From Cryptomeria japonica (lineage: Eukaryota > Streptophyta > Pinopsida > Cupressales > Cupressaceae): a stretch of 64,000 nt of DNA. The stretch covers positions 478,491,657 to 478,555,656 of the forward strand of contig NC_081412.1 in assembly GCF_030272615.1 (NCBI RefSeq). Reading direction: 5' to 3'. Below the pieces are notes generated by a model. The model saw only the letters and a program-made list of their open reading frames with translations, had not been told where the DNA came from and did no database searches. Shown piece after piece: positions 46,440 through 61,009 of this stretch (positions are counted from its first letter, which is position 1; each line of letters opens with the position of its first letter). The position numbers and the translations under genes were made by a program.

Positions 46440-47720
46440 TGTTGGCATTATGGATGAATTGATTATGTGTTGCATTGATGTTTTGTCATTGATGTCAACA
46501 CTAACTGTTATGGTTGGTTACCGACAGATAGGTTTTGGTTACCAGTAGAAGAGACTATCTGTTGGACACTTCCGGCATGTTTGGATCAATGGAGTATGTT
46601 TGATTTTATGTGTTACATGTTCTTGGAGCATATTTTGGTCAGTTGGTATTGACTTGGTGATCGGATGCTATCATACACTCTTGTAAACCCTTACCGGCAT
46701 TGGTTTAAGGTTTAATCGGCAGAGCTTTTATTGAGGAATCTTGACAGGATGCATAAGTGGTGTTGGTGTGGCTTCTACGTGGATTTCAGGATGCTGAAGA
46801 TGTTCTTTGATCGTGCTTCAAACAGCTTGAAGACATTGCTTTGGCAAGGTGGACCCAGAATAGGTCTGGTGCCTATCTAGGTTATGGACCGGTATCATAT
46901 TAACGTGTACTCTACACATTACTGGGATGCTTTGGGATGTTCTATAAACTAGTTATTGTTGTTTTGGTCTTAAGACGACATGGCATATCATTATAATATG
47001 AATTTATGTAATGATCTTATTGTAATATCTTTTAGGTGGCCGACCTAATTGGTTTAGGCCTTAGGGTTGGTATAAAATGATGTAAGATCTCATTGTAGAT
47101 CATTGTATGGTATGGTATGGAATGGGAATGTGGAATAAGTGTCGTGGTCTTGAAATGCAATATCATATGCAAAGGAGATTTGGTCGATCATAGGTGATCG
47201 AATTGGGATTAAGGAAGAGGTCAAAGGCCTCTGGTATTGAGCTTAACCGGGACAGTAATCAGGCATGGTAGATGCTATCTTTGGCAATTCATTACTCTGG
47301 ATTGTTGTCCATTTATCTTGAGGTGGTTGTAACCTCTCTGTAGTCAGTGAGACTCTTTTGTAATGAGCAGTGCACTCTAGGCAGTGTGCCTTCCTGCATG
47401 TGCAGGCCCCTAATTGTATCACATACTTTCTGTAGAAGTATCATCTGACTATGGGTAGACTTCCCACTGTGGTTTTTCCCTTTCCGGGTTTTCCACATAC
47501 AAATCATGGTGTTATGTGGTATGGTTGCTTTGCATTGATTATCTATTTTTGTCAAGTTGTATTGTTTACCGGTATTTGTTCCTACCGGCTTTTGTTTCTG
47601 TTTTACCGGTACTTAATCTGGTTAAAGGTTATTAAGTGGATTAATTGATATAATTTGTTAACAACTGATTACCCCCCACCCCTCCCCCCCCTTCTCAGTT
47701 GTTCACCGGATATCCTAACA
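46440..47720 (+). mobile_element. Solo LTR of a copia-type element, with perfect target duplication
   Basis: 1,281 bp starting TGTTGGCATTATGG and ending GGATATCCTAACA, flanked by exact atctt repeats (46,435-46,439 and 47,721-47,725). The C-rich end (accccccacccctcccc ... tcagttgttcaccggatatcc) mirrors the coding-strand end of the copia element 1 LTRs, so the families are related and this copy points to the plus strand. Internal region and second LTR are absent, as expected after LTR-LTR recombination. Open frames inside it are not genes. Confidence 0.85.
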
Positions 47721-47725
47721 ATCTT

Positions 47726-49899
47726 GATTCTCATTAAAAAAAATTATATAATTTCTTTAAATTATTCATAAAAGATTATATTAAATAGAAAAAAAGGAAT
47801 CTTTTATAGATTTTTTTTTTAAATTGTTATTATATTCATATTTATAAGTATAGAAAGATATTTTTGATACAATCTTAATTTATTTTAACTAGATACATAA
47901 TGGAATTATAAATAGAATATAAAGACAACAAATAGATATTCCAAACAATATAGATTTTTAAAAATGAATGATTTTGTTATTATATTGAGATTTGTAAACA
48001 TGAAAGATATTTTTGACATAAAATATGTAAATTACTTAAATATCATTCTCTTTTAAAAATCTATAAATCACTCCATCTCAAAGTGGAAACTCCTACAAAA
48101 GATGTTTTTAACATAGAGTTTTCCTTGCGAGTTTTGCTAGGTTCCCTTGTATGAAAAAAAGGGTCATACAAAAAATATTAAAAGTTATGAATGGTCATGA
48201 TGTTTCTAATCATCTTGCACACTCCTAGATCAATTGTAATAGTTGATCTTAGAAGTTAGGCATGATTATGCCATGAACGCCTTCGGCATAATAATAATAA
48301 TATGAATAAAAGTATAATTTAGAAGGTTTATAATTGTAAGAATGAAAAATGTATGTTTTGTATTTTTATTTCATATTATTTTATGTGGATGTTTTAAGTA
48401 TATTGTCTTTGTGCATGATTTTGATTAATTTTGTATTTTAATTGATCTTAAATTTATATTACCTCTTAGAAATATCAACCTATCTCTATAAAGAAACTTT
48501 TGTATATTAATTTACAATTCACTCTTTTAAGTAAAAAATTGTAGGTGTGGTCTTAATCCATACCAAGCTTATAGGTGCAAATTCAACCTTTATCAAATTT
48601 GAAATTTAATGAAGGTCTTAAGACAACTTTGTCCTAATTAAACATTACTTGTTGATTCATGTGTCAAAATTTTCAAATTGTGTGTCTAAGACAAGTATAA
48701 AGGGACAATACCCTTATGTCATTTGAAACCATAAAAGGAGTTCCATCACTAGGACAACCTCTTTGCACATATCTATCATAAAGGATCAATAAATAATCAC
48801 TACTCAATCAATTGCATCAATCAAAACAACTATACTATCTCTTGCATCAACAAATGTCAAAACCTTAGTTCTTACACTAGGTCACTTTAACATCAATTGC
48901 ATTGTCTCAAGTCTTGAGGATTTAATATCATCTTAGTTACATTAGTGTTAATTACAATTTTTGCTTAAATTTGGCAAAATTGTCAAACTCGTCAATAAGG
49001 CTTGATTAAGGTGCAAGGAGGGAACAAATTGCTATATCATTTGTAGCATAACAAGTTCCAAGGATGTTCTTTAACACCAACCTTTTTTTCATTATAGGTA
49101 TAAACATAAAACAAAACTTTTTGTGAGTATCGAAGATCTAAAGACCATAAGTTCAGGGTTGTACAAAAATTTCAAAACGACACTATCTAGATTAATGGCC
49201 AAGTTGCACACACTATGTTAGAGTTCATAGAGCACGTATCTTTGAACCTATTAATATTGAATCTAGTATTAGAAACCAATGTGTGGCCATTTGTCACTAT
49301 CATTCAATTTCATCTCTAGGTTCAGATTAAAGATATAATTGTTCATAAACTTCTAGAGCTAAAAAAGAATTGGAGCTCTAGTAAATTCTAATTTTTAGAG
49401 ACATGTGATGACCAAGGAGTAATATCTCCAAACAAAGTAGTTCTATAAGAAAATATTCCTAGTAAGAAAGGTGAGAAAATAATAAAAATCAATTCCCAAA
49501 CATGGCAGCTTAAGGAAAACTCAAAAAATATTCTTGAAGATCTCAAGACTATGAAAACAAAGACATCTTACATGAGTGATCCCCATATACATTCTTTCTT
49601 TAATAGGAATTTCTTGATAGACTAGATGACAAATAAAATCGATTATTTTAAGCTTTGGCCTACATTGCTAAATTTGTTTGTCAACAAAGTGAAGTCTAAA
49701 GTGAGGAATTAAATCCCCAATTTTTTGGGCTTATAAAGGGTAGGGGAAAAGGGTTGAGGACCTTCTAGAGAAGCATCAAAGAGTAGTTATTGAAGTAGTG
49801 TTGAAGCCTTGGCTTCTAAATCATAATAATGAGCACAAGATAATAAAAACAAAGGACAGAAAGCATTGACCATGGGGTCTAGTCTCGAGAAGATACTAA
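47726..49899. other. AT-rich DNA, possible LINE tail at 48,100-48,305
   Basis: No coding region is supported. At 48,240-48,302 the sequence atgccatgaacgccttcggc runs into (ata)n, resembling the gccttcggc-plus-simple-repeat 3' ends of plant LINEs, so a truncated LINE on the plus strand may end here. The rest is featureless. Confidence 0.3.
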
Positions 49900-51300
49900 T
49901 CCTTTAATGGTGTGGTTTCCTTTGTGAGAGTCAAAGAGCTTTGATACAACATGTTTTTTTCTAAATATGTTTTATAAGTGTAGATAATATGAGACCACCA
50001 AAAATTATGTTTACTAAAAGAGATACGATCTAAACCCATCTCCAATTGACTCGAGGAGGGGCTAAAATTATTGAATTTCCACCAAATTATCTGAATCATA
50101 AAGGAACCTTTGATCTCAATAGGATCACTCATAATAAAAAGTGTGTGGATACCAACACCTTGCCATTATTTTTTACCATATAAAAAACTAGAGGCAATAA
50201 TGTATAATGCCCAAGAAGAATCTTCCAAGCCTCCAAGCCATCAAATTCCTAAATTGCCCACCTAGCACAAAGAACAAATGCTTTCTTGGTGAAAATCAAT
50301 TATTCCCATCACACCCTTCTTCCAAGATGGACAACAACTATCCAATCAAATTTATAAAACCTTTGGGTTTGTTTCATATTGTCTTAAAGGATATCGTGTA
50401 GAAGCTTGGAAAGCATTCATAAGTGTCACTAAAAGGATCTCAACACAAACAATAGCAAATATGGGTTAACATTAACATTTTGGTATACTACAAAATTTAC
50501 TAGCCATGGATAGAGGAATGTAATACAAAAAGGATATCTTTGTGTTTAAACCTTTGCATAACATATTGCTAAAGGGTGAAGAATGAGCAATCAAAAGTAA
50601 AGTAATTTTTTGATGAATTTAAATATATCTCCCTTTCCAATCCACATCTAAATGAACTCTTTTATCCAATTTGATAGTTACGAAGAGATTTTCCTATAGT
50701 GTTGAGTTTTATTCCACTGAAGGAACAACCTAGATTTCTTACAAAAGGTACTGATGAAAACCATGACTTCTTTGAAAGAAGCTTACTATAACATAGAAGG
50801 AAGGATAATTTACTTCATTTCCCTTTGGAAATATTTATAAGTAAGAAGGTAGCCAAAATATTCCACAACCAACACATTTAATGAAGAGGCTAGATGGATT
50901 TAAAAATTTCAGTCTAAAATTATATTAATGATGGAGAGGCATGTTAAAACATCAACAACAAAAAGGTTTGAACAAACAATATAAAGAATTTACCAAAACC
51001 AAGGAATTCAACCATGATTGAGATGAAAGGTCGATTACGGTTATCATTTAATTTTTTTAAATGAATGTTGAGAACAATATTGCACTACCAATACATTTAG
51101 GCCTAGTCCATACCTTCCCAATCAATGATGATGTATAAAATATAGAAGCTTTTGATGAAACTTGTTTTCTCAAGCCATACTATGGAAGGAAGTAGATGGC
51201 ATAGGTGCAAAGGTAACATTAGACAAGATGTTGTAGAGAATTTAATAATGTGATTAGGCCTTTGGTCTATGATAAATTTTGCAAGCTTCAAATCCCCAAC
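49900..51300 (-). pseudogene. Very degenerate LINE ORF2 (tentative)
   Basis: Two minus-strand stretches recall a non-LTR retrotransposon ORF2. At 49,896-50,132 DPIEIKGSFMIQIIWWKFNN looks like the endonuclease end and the linker after it. At 51,103-51,291 RPNHIIKFSTTSC ... LCHLLPSIVWLEKTSFIKSF looks like the early RT motif RPISL ... LPSIVS.EQ.GFI.GR. Frames are heavily broken and I could not follow motifs between them. The catalytic FADD region is not seen. Confidence 0.35.
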
Positions 51301-52429
51301 CTTTGGTATTAATTTTATATTCTTGTAGTTGATAGTAATATATTATTTAAGGAACTACTATAAAAAATCTTCCTTGTAAACTTTCATGACATCTAAAGAA
51401 TAGTATTAAAATTATTAGTATATTTGAAACATTTATATAGAAATCCATCTAAATTAGGGGCCTTCTCATTAGAGATATGCATAAGCATCAAATACAACTC
51501 ATTAAGCATAATAAGAAATTTTGACAAATTGGATCATCTTGGAGGGGACAACATCCAAAATTTGTTGTGAGTTTTTAGCACACTATATAGCCTCCACCTA
51601 GGCTTGAGAAAATAGCTTGTAAGAATACATGAAGGCTTTGAATATTGTAAGGTCAAAATTGTCTACTTTGTAACTTTCACCTTAAATTTATACATATATA
51701 TTGGTGTTTATCTCTTAGTCATATTTTAAGACAATTTAACCTACTTTTTAGCCTTTTCCTTAATTATAAAAAGATAAGACATGAATACCTACCTTAGGAA
51801 ACCCTACTTAGTCACCCTTAAAAAAGTGAGAATTTCACTCTTCAAGAACACGTACTTGGTTAGGGTGCTTGTGCCTAGACCTAAATAGTGGGTGCATGTC
51901 CATGTTCGAAATTTAAAATCAAACTTTTGGGTACCATTGTAGCCTAATATTTATGATTTTTGCAATGGTATTCTCACCTAAAACTCACTATAACCCATTC
52001 TTTCCCTACATTTGTGCAAGGAAGCTCATTTGGAAAACTTAGCAAGCACACACTATCTCAAGTAACATTATTAGTTATTTTTAAATTGTGAATTATTGAT
52101 AGATTTTCATGTGATTGCATGTAGTATTAAGTCTAAATTTAATATATTCATCCTCTACACCTTTCATTATCTTTAAAAAAAACAAAAATCATAATTTAAA
52201 AATATTTTAACTTTCTTATATGTTTTTCCGTCTATACATATGACAATATGTAAATATGCAAAAATAATCACTATTTTAACGCTTATTAATTCCTTCTTTA
52301 GAAGGGTGCTCTAGGTTTCACACCAAATAAAGATTTTTTTTAAGATAACCAATTAAGGGCAAAAACCTAGTCATGAAAAATTGGTACCATATATTGAATT
52401 TTAAAAATAAATCCAATGCATGTTATCTC
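51301..52429. other. AT-rich DNA, nothing recognised
   Basis: No open frame, repeat or element end that I can support. Confidence 0.4.
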
Positions 52430-53395
<966 letters not shown>

Positions 53396-54649
53396 GGTGG
53401 GGTTCATTCGGGTTATTACTATCTTCTGCGAAATAATGGAATGTTTTTTTTAGTGGTTTTGTGGAGGGAAGTTGAGATCAGTCCAAACTTAATCATTGTT
53501 TCAGATCTGTAGTAGGTCCTATTGAATTAGCCTCTGTACAGGTCCTTTGCTCTTTTGGTTGTTTTACTCCTATATCCAGACATATATTTTACTGTGGACT
53601 TTTGTTTATAATCATGATCCTGGCAGACTCCATGATAATCTCGCATATTGACATTTAAATGTGCATACATAGGCATATGAATTTATTTATGCTATGGAGT
53701 ATCAGATGTCTGCTGTGTTAAAAGTGATTAAGGAACTGTTAAAAATTGACCCTTTCCATTAGTGTAGGCAGAATTGTAGCCTGGATAATCTCTTAAATTG
53801 AATCCTAAAAGGTTAAAATGGTTTCAAGCTAAGGGATATCCAGGCTACAATCCTCTTACATAAAATAGAAAAGATGTTATTATTCATTGAATGATTTTTA
53901 CAAATTATCATGTTTACTATGCTACTAATAGTTTGGCAAAGTAAGTTGCAATAAGGTTTTTGTAGATGCGGGATACAGGTCTTAAAGTTAAAGCTCAGAG
54001 TATTAGTGGTTTCTCCATTTTTGCGAAGATGGGTCCATCCAGAAATTGGTGCAAGATTTTATGTACAAAAAGAAACTAAAATGTCTTATTAAGACAGTCA
54101 TCTCCCTCAGATGAGGAATTGTAAAACAATTTCAGTTGTTTTTGTTATCTGATCCCTTAAGGGATCTGGGCTAGACCGGAGGTTTTCTTATCTCCATTCT
54201 TTCCTACCGGTGCCCACACTGAATGGAGATGTAAAAAATTTACAAAAGAAATAAAATTTGGCTTCGGCCTTTTATTGATCAAAAAAAAAAAAAAAAATTA
54301 TTTAATTTAATTACACTCACATAATGGATGCACAAATATGTGTTAATAAAAACTAGAAGCATTAAATTTGACATGTTTGTGACACTTAAATGCACGAAAA
54401 GTTTTAAAATATATATATATATCCTCTCAACTATGCTCACTCTAAGTTTAACTATTAATCAATTATGTCTACCTCCATTATTTATTTATTTTTTGGCAAG
54501 TGCTATCATTATGGGGATAGCTCCCTTCATTAATTTGTGAAACGAAGGTTACATCTGAAACCACCAATCCTTTGCAAACGCTGACATAGTGGAATCGCCT
54601 AACAAACAAATTCCTAGCCTTAAACAAAACAACAAAAAACAAAACAACA

Positions 54650-56124
54650 AAAGATAAATGAGAGTTACATTTATCCTAATTTCCACTATCTGAGATGTCT
54701 CGGCTCTCTAATACGGGTGCTCATCATTAATAAACTAAAACCTAGACCAAGGATGGGCCACATTTTATCACTTCTCTTGTGAGTATTTCTCTATAACTGT
54801 TGATCTAAGAGTCATAAGAAGCCTAGATGAAGACATTGAAGATTTATTCCTCTTTACATCTGTCTAATCCAGGTCTAAGTGTGAAGGGGAGATATGAGAA
54901 TCCTTTGGACATGCCTCAATTTCCAGAGAAGAGGCAACTGAGTCTCCCACTAAAGAAATCATAGGTTCATCCACATTGGTAGCCACCTGATAATCCAATG
55001 GAGGAGCGGGGGGGGGCTTCAAGGCCTTGCGCAATCGAACCATGAGGAGAAGACTTGATTATTGGATCATCTTGAGATAACCTGGAACCATTGGAGGAAA
55101 CAACATAGTGTTTGGGCTCTGCCCCAATCCACCAAGAGGCCTTGCCACCTGTTTCCAAATTCCTAGGCTCATGAATAGTAGTATTTTGATATTTAGGAGT
55201 AAAATGATCAATCGAGAAGCATTTTCTGCATCGAAGGGCTATTTTTTCATAATCAATTGGCTGCACCCAACAACGTCCTCCCACCTTCAACGAAATTTAC
55301 GTCGGAAGCCCTTTAGAAAGGTCCATTTCTACACATATTCGAGCACAGGTAGAATTTTGGTAGTTGATTATTTCTTCGGAACTACAATGATATCTTCCTA
55401 ATCCATTGCCAATATCCTGTAAGAAATCTAATTCCCAAAACTGAAAAGGAAGATAGGGAAGGCGAACCCAAAAAAATGCAGAAGAGAAGGTTTCAGTACA
55501 GGGATCAAATGACAGATACCATGCTTTTATACACAAGAAGTCTCCCTGTAGAGCCCAAGGGCCATTTTTCAGCAGCCAATCCTTGTCTGAAAGAGATTCA
55601 AATTCCAACACTAAAAACCCCTTTGCATAGGGAAAAATACAAATCTCATCTATTAATCGATCTTTCCAATAATCCTAAATCCATGCACACAAGTCACTTA
55701 ACTTTGGCCAAATTTTAGTAAATCTACAAATCAAAGCACAATCCTGAAGAAAAGCCTCCTTATCACTAGCCAAATTATGCAAACAAATTTTCGGAATAAC
55801 GGTCGAATGGCTGACAGAGACTGTAGGTCCGTGAGGAACGCCCTGAGAAAACCCCAATGTCTCATGTTGCAAAATCGATCTGTATTGTGGGGGTGACCGA
55901 GGATTCAGTTTTTGAGGGGGGGCCAGATGGGAAGCGTTGCGTACCCTAGACCCCGAACACAGCGCCTCGGAGAAAGAACAGGCTCCTCCCTTTACAAAAC
56001 CCTTGTGCCAAGGCTTGCAGGACCGATCCACGAGGTGAGAAGACCATGAAATGAACCTGCCATTGTTCGAGGGAAAAGCAATTTGAGGAACGACAGAAGC
56101 AGATGGAGACATTGCAGAGCCCAA
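54650..56124 (-). pseudogene. LINE ORF1: DUF4283 domain plus zinc knuckle, two nonsense mutations
   Basis: A single minus-strand frame from Met 56,124. The first about 150 residues are Ser/Pro-rich. Then a DUF4283 domain as in plant LINE ORF1 proteins (GFLVLEFESLSDKDWLL, GPWALQGDFLCIKAW, SAFFWVRLPYLPFQFWE, ICVEMDLSKGLP). Then a CCHC-type knuckle CRKCFSIDHFTPKY whose last Cys is Tyr. The frame is broken only by a TAG at 55,675 and a TAA at 55,297, with no frameshift up to about 54,970. ORF1 binds LINE RNA. The ORF2 that should follow on the left is absent. Confidence 0.82.
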
Positions 56125-58199
56125 AAAATATATCTAGTTCATATGTCTTATCTCCATTATACTAACAATTAAAAATTTGTACTTATGTCAATCTAATATT
56201 ATAATAATAATATAAAGATATGATAATATAACGAGAGCTGTGAGACAGCATGAGTTCCTACCTTCAGCTAAAAACATGCTAGCAATGCAGTTCTTAATCT
56301 AAATTTAAATTTTGAAAAGTATAGAAATATAGAATATTGATATTACAAACAATAATAAGATTAATTGAAAGATAAATTCAATATTAACAAATAATTTTTA
56401 ATTATAAAATTGAACGTAAATATAGTTAATTTCTTAAATAAATTAGATTTGAAAAATTGAAATTATATAATTCATGTAAAAGATTAAAAATAAAATAAGC
56501 TATATTAAAATTGATACAATTTATATTTTAACTTTTACATTAAAAATTACAAATAAAATCATAGTGAAAAAATTAAAAATACAAAAAAACATATTAAAAA
56601 GATTTTAAAAAATAATTTTGTTTATGTATTTTTTTTATTATCTTTTTTTATATCATAGATAATGTCAAATATTATTATTTTTTATTTATTTTTATAATCA
56701 ATAATTTATAAGAATTTTTTATTAATTTTTTTATATTTTATAATCAATATTTTATATGAATTTTTTATTAAAAGTTCATTTGCTTGCTCAAATACATTAA
56801 TTTTCACAAATTTTAAAAAAAACTCGTGTGAGCTATCTAAGAATTTTTAAGGTTTCAATCATAAAATTGAATATAAAAATATTAAACAAGAGTGACAATT
56901 ATCCTTAAGAAAAGTGTTTGTGGGCCCATCAATAATTAAAACTAGCACTTGCATCTAAAAGAGGTTATCCTTAATGCTGATAGAAAATAAAAAGTTAATT
57001 TTAAATATTATATATATACTTCAATAGCAATACACATTTATAATCATTGTATCATATAATTAGATATATATGTTATTTTAATAAATTTTTAAATTTTCTT
57101 GAATTTTCTCATTTTTTGGAAAAAAATAGATTCCCATAAAGAAACAATCCATCACTTTATCTATTGCTAATAATTCTTTTCATTGCACATATAAACTTAC
57201 AAACAAATATGGATATGTAGAAAGAGTAGCATTCCTTGTGTTAAGAAGACAAAGTTGTCTATAGTGCATTTCTTATCTTGATATGAATGTTGCTCAACAA
57301 TAAGGTGATATATGGAGGTTGAATCACAAGAAAGATGAAAAGAGATTAGCAGAAATTATTTTAAATGATTGCAAAAGTAAAGCTTCAATATTGGTCATGG
57401 TTTTGATCTAGTTTTGAGTTAACTATGGTTGTGATTCTCAAACCTTTGCAAAAGAAAAGAATCCTTGGTGGGAAACTTAGCGACATAGTATGTACAATAC
57501 TTATGAGATTCAAATTAACTAAGTTTCTTTTTCAGTGAATATGTGCAAGAAAATACATTAACTTGCAATGATTTCAAACACGTAAAACTCAAAACAAATT
57601 TTAGAAAAAGCAAGAAAATAATATACTATTTACCTACATACAATCGCTTATATGCTATCTCGAGATCTATTAATATTTGTAAAACAAATTATAGTCTTAC
57701 CATGAACATAAAATAAAAGTTCTAATAAGAAAATATGATATAATAAACAAAAAATGGAGACCCATGCAAAAGAAAATTGTAAAAGTAAACAAAAGATTTA
57801 TATTGTCATTCCACTTGTTTGAACCACAATGTGCACAAAGAGTGGCCTTACGAAGCTACCACCAATACCTATCAATACAACATCTTTGAGTGACTTCCCT
57901 ATTGCCCCTACTTGTAAATTTATAAATATTACTAAAATAGTAGTAATGAATTGAAATAATAGCCAACTACTAATGGATTGAAATCATAGCCAATCCATTC
58001 CTTTTATCTTAACACCTGCAAAATCAATATCTTATTCAAAATTTGTCATTACGCAAGCACCACTCCCAAACATTTCTATAAATTCACTAAATTATATCCA
58101 AAATATTCTAGACATCATCAACTACATTTTTCTCACATTTTCCCCATCATAATCAATAAATGTATCCTTGGATTCCCTTACAACCTTACGAAGAACAAC
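56125..58199. other. Extremely AT-rich DNA, nothing recognised
   Basis: Mostly A/T low-complexity sequence (especially 56,180-56,880 and 57,000-57,130) without open frames or element ends. Somewhat less AT-rich after 57,200, still anonymous. Confidence 0.5.
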
Positions 58200-59860
58200 A
58201 TGATTTTTTTTGTGTTTATATGTCATAGATATAAAATATCAGACTCCCAGCCCGTGCGAAAATATGATCATTGTAATAGGGCGCGACATCCATAGAAGTA
58301 TAAAGAGTGAAAATTTGGTGAGATGTTGAAGATGTGAATTGCCCTGGTAGACACACTGGCAAATGTAGAGGCATGGGAAGGACACACAAATCGTTTGACA
58401 GAATGCCCAAAATAAATTATTGCAAAATGGACTTTAGAAAATTCAGATACTTTGAAGTAATTGGTTGACATAAAAACCAAATTCCCCAACCTTCTATAAC
58501 GTCCACAGGACACATAGCCTTCACAATTGAAAGGTGTTTTGGAACGATTGAACTTTGATTTTCTACTTAAATTGGCGAATTGAAGGGAAATCGACATGTG
58601 TAGACTGGGACCAAGACATCCGGTGAACGAAGAAAGCTTGGTATACAACCAATTCAATTTCATATTAAAAAAGGAGGAATTTGAAAACCCTCAAACATAT
58701 TGGGCCTGTTGATAGAATAGAGAATTTGTAAAAGGAAGAATGTGAATAGTTTGCAGATTAAAAAGTACGATATAAGGAGAAAGGGAGGCAACACAGGCAG
58801 TGTGGGTAGTGGGCTGCATAGTAAGGGATATTGGCCAAGAAAGGGCAAGAAAGAGAGAAGCCAAATGCATGGCCAATGAGAATGTTTGATGAAACCTGAA
58901 TGTGGGTAAAGAAGTGACTATGCACAGAGGAAGTATAAAACTGCTTTGAATTAATTAAAGAACGCATTACTAGAATGCGGTGTAAGTTTAAGTTTGCAGA
59001 TTTTGAACTGAGCAGGAGCTACGTAGTGAGAGAAGAGGGAGGTGAGACAGTTGCCTAAGAGAAGGCAAGATTCATGTGAAAAAGTTAATAAATTGAAGGT
59101 TTTGTTATGTAAATATTGTTTTGCAATGTGATTGAATTTATTCATTGTTGTAATTTAAGAATTGAAGTTCTTTGTCTAAGATTGTAAAATTGCAGCGGGA
59201 GGGAATTTTTTTGTCTTGCATCAAGAGTTTTGAAAGAAAGAGAAGAAGGAGCCTAATTTGACTGCCAGCTGAATAAGGAATTTGGTTTGTATTAATTGAA
59301 ACAGAGTATATGCCGGTAAATCTGATTCGGACTCCTGTACATCTTAGAAACTGAATGTTAGGAACAAGAAATTATTTCAGATATAGTATATGATTTTGGA
59401 TCTGAATATATTTAAGTGAGCTTTTCATTTTGTGAATGATATTACAAATTTTGATTCAAGATTTTGTTTGTAGGCTACAAATTCACCCAACTTGATAAAG
59501 TTCGGTGGTTTGTCCTGCATCAAACCGCCTTGGGAAAACCATCATGTATCTTCCATTATGGTTCATTTTTTTGGAAATCTACTTGCAATTCATCAGAAGT
59601 TTGACAACGTTGAGAGAACTGAGAGGACGAAAATGAAGATAGAGAGATGGAAAATGTCAAGAAACCAATAGAGATCACCTTTCTGTAATCCATCTTTTGG
59701 GCATGTTATAGAACTGCTTTCTGTACTAGTGTTTTGTACATGTTTAACAACCACCTGAAAGCAGTTTGTCGGGAGCCGGGAAGATGTTTCACGGAGGCTT
59801 TTGTCGGACCAGATTTTAATTTTTAAAAGACATTAGAAAATCATTTTAATTTTTTCGCTC
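58200..59860. other. Unassigned region with higher complexity
   Basis: Base composition is less extreme than on both sides. Minus-strand frames up to 131 codons (58,268-58,663) and several overlapping shorter ones exist, but none matches a family I know. On the plus strand short coding-looking pieces (e.g. RLGPRHPVNEESLVYNQF near 58,600) are broken by stops. It could be a decayed gene or an unknown repeat. Listed so that it is not read as empty. Confidence 0.25.
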
Positions 59861-60069
59861 ATCATATTTGATTGGCCACTTATTTTTATTTTAATAAAAA
59901 TAAATAAAAAGCCCAGGAAAAAGTGCACCAGCCAATGGGGAAAATCTAAAAATAAAAAGAAAAATGATATTAATAAATAAATCAAATCAACTATAAGGTA
60001 AACTATAGAATAAATGTCTCACACGATTTTTAAAGCAAAAAGAACTGAAAAAATGATGGAGATGAAAAC

Positions 60070-60102
60070 ATTAGTCTCCGCCTATAGATAGGCGGGACTA
60101 AT
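60070..60102. repeat. Near-perfect 15-bp inverted repeat with 2-base loop
   Basis: Arms attagtctccgcctat (60,070-60,085) and ataggcgggactaat (60,088-60,102) pair along their full length with one bulged base. The word aattagtc follows again at 60,103. It is GC-rich within AT-rich DNA. Confidence 0.9.
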
Positions 60103-60257
60103 AATTAGTCTTAACAGATTTTTTTTGCTTTAGTGAAGAGTTTAATAGAAATATACAAATATATAAAAAAGTAATTCTTAATAATAATTTAATATTGATT
60201 CCAATATCATAATATAATAATAATTTAATATTAATTATAATATAATAATTTAATTAT

Positions 60258-60425
60258 TTTTTGGGTGACCCATGTAGTACAGTAGTTAAAACGCTTGCTT
60301 GGTGAAATCGCCACCAAGGTTTAAATCCCTGTTGAGTTGCTATGCTCGCAGGCTTGGTACTTTTGTTTGGCTAGTGTGCTTGCAGATTTGAACAACAATA
60401 GTGTTCGACACTTAAAAAGTGCCCA
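60258..60425 (+). mobile_element. tRNA-derived SINE
   Basis: gggtgacccatgtagtacag starts a tRNA-like head. An A-box-like tagtacagtagttaaaacgc lies at about 60,272, and a B-box-like aggtttaaatccc at about 60,318, with spacing as in an RNA polymerase III promoter. A tRNA-unrelated body follows to about 60,420 and a short AATAATA-type tail. The head cannot fold as a good tRNA, so it is not a functional tRNA gene. Confidence 0.55.
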
Positions 60426-61009
60426 TAACCAATAAAATAATAATATAATAATATAATTATTTTTTAAGTGAAATAATGAACAAATATGATATCTTCGGCA
60501 TACTTTACCTATATTCCTCTAAAGATAGGTATACTAGTAAATATATAGGAAGAATTATTTCCCTCTCTCACACACACAACTAGTGACAACTGCAGTAATG
60601 CATGTTTAACTTCCACTTGCTCATTCCTCCTCAAACTAAATATCCTCTCATTTTATGATTCACATGATTTGATCAAGAGCTATGTCTACATCACCTAAGC
60701 CATTTGGTCCTCTATTGTAAACACTTTCCACCATTTCATCAACACTTTTCATCCTCCTTGAGATAACCATTATCCACATAATTCTTGGTATGATTTAGAT
60801 TTTAAAATAATTTACAACCTAAATAAATATACTATTATGCATAAGCCCCCTAACTCAAAGCAAAAGTGAAGAATCTATAAGAGTATTTTTAAGAGGAAGA
60901 AGATGAACTATATTTTAAACAAGCACAAACCTATCCTTGTGGAAGTTATGCTAGATACATTGGGTGCCACATATGGCTCATACTCTATTGAGTCTCTAAT
61001 TATTCTCTA
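60426..61009. other. AT-rich DNA, probably upstream part of a LINE relic
   Basis: No open frame or motif before about 60,960, where weak similarity to the region before the RT active site of LINEs may begin. Confidence 0.3.

Noticed and set aside
58268-58663. 131-codon minus-strand gene
   Set aside because: No family resemblance, overlapping open frames on the same strand, and no splice or start evidence.
60258-60330. Functional tRNA gene
   Set aside because: Boxes are present but acceptor and anticodon stems do not pair and there is no clear anticodon loop; a SINE head fits better.
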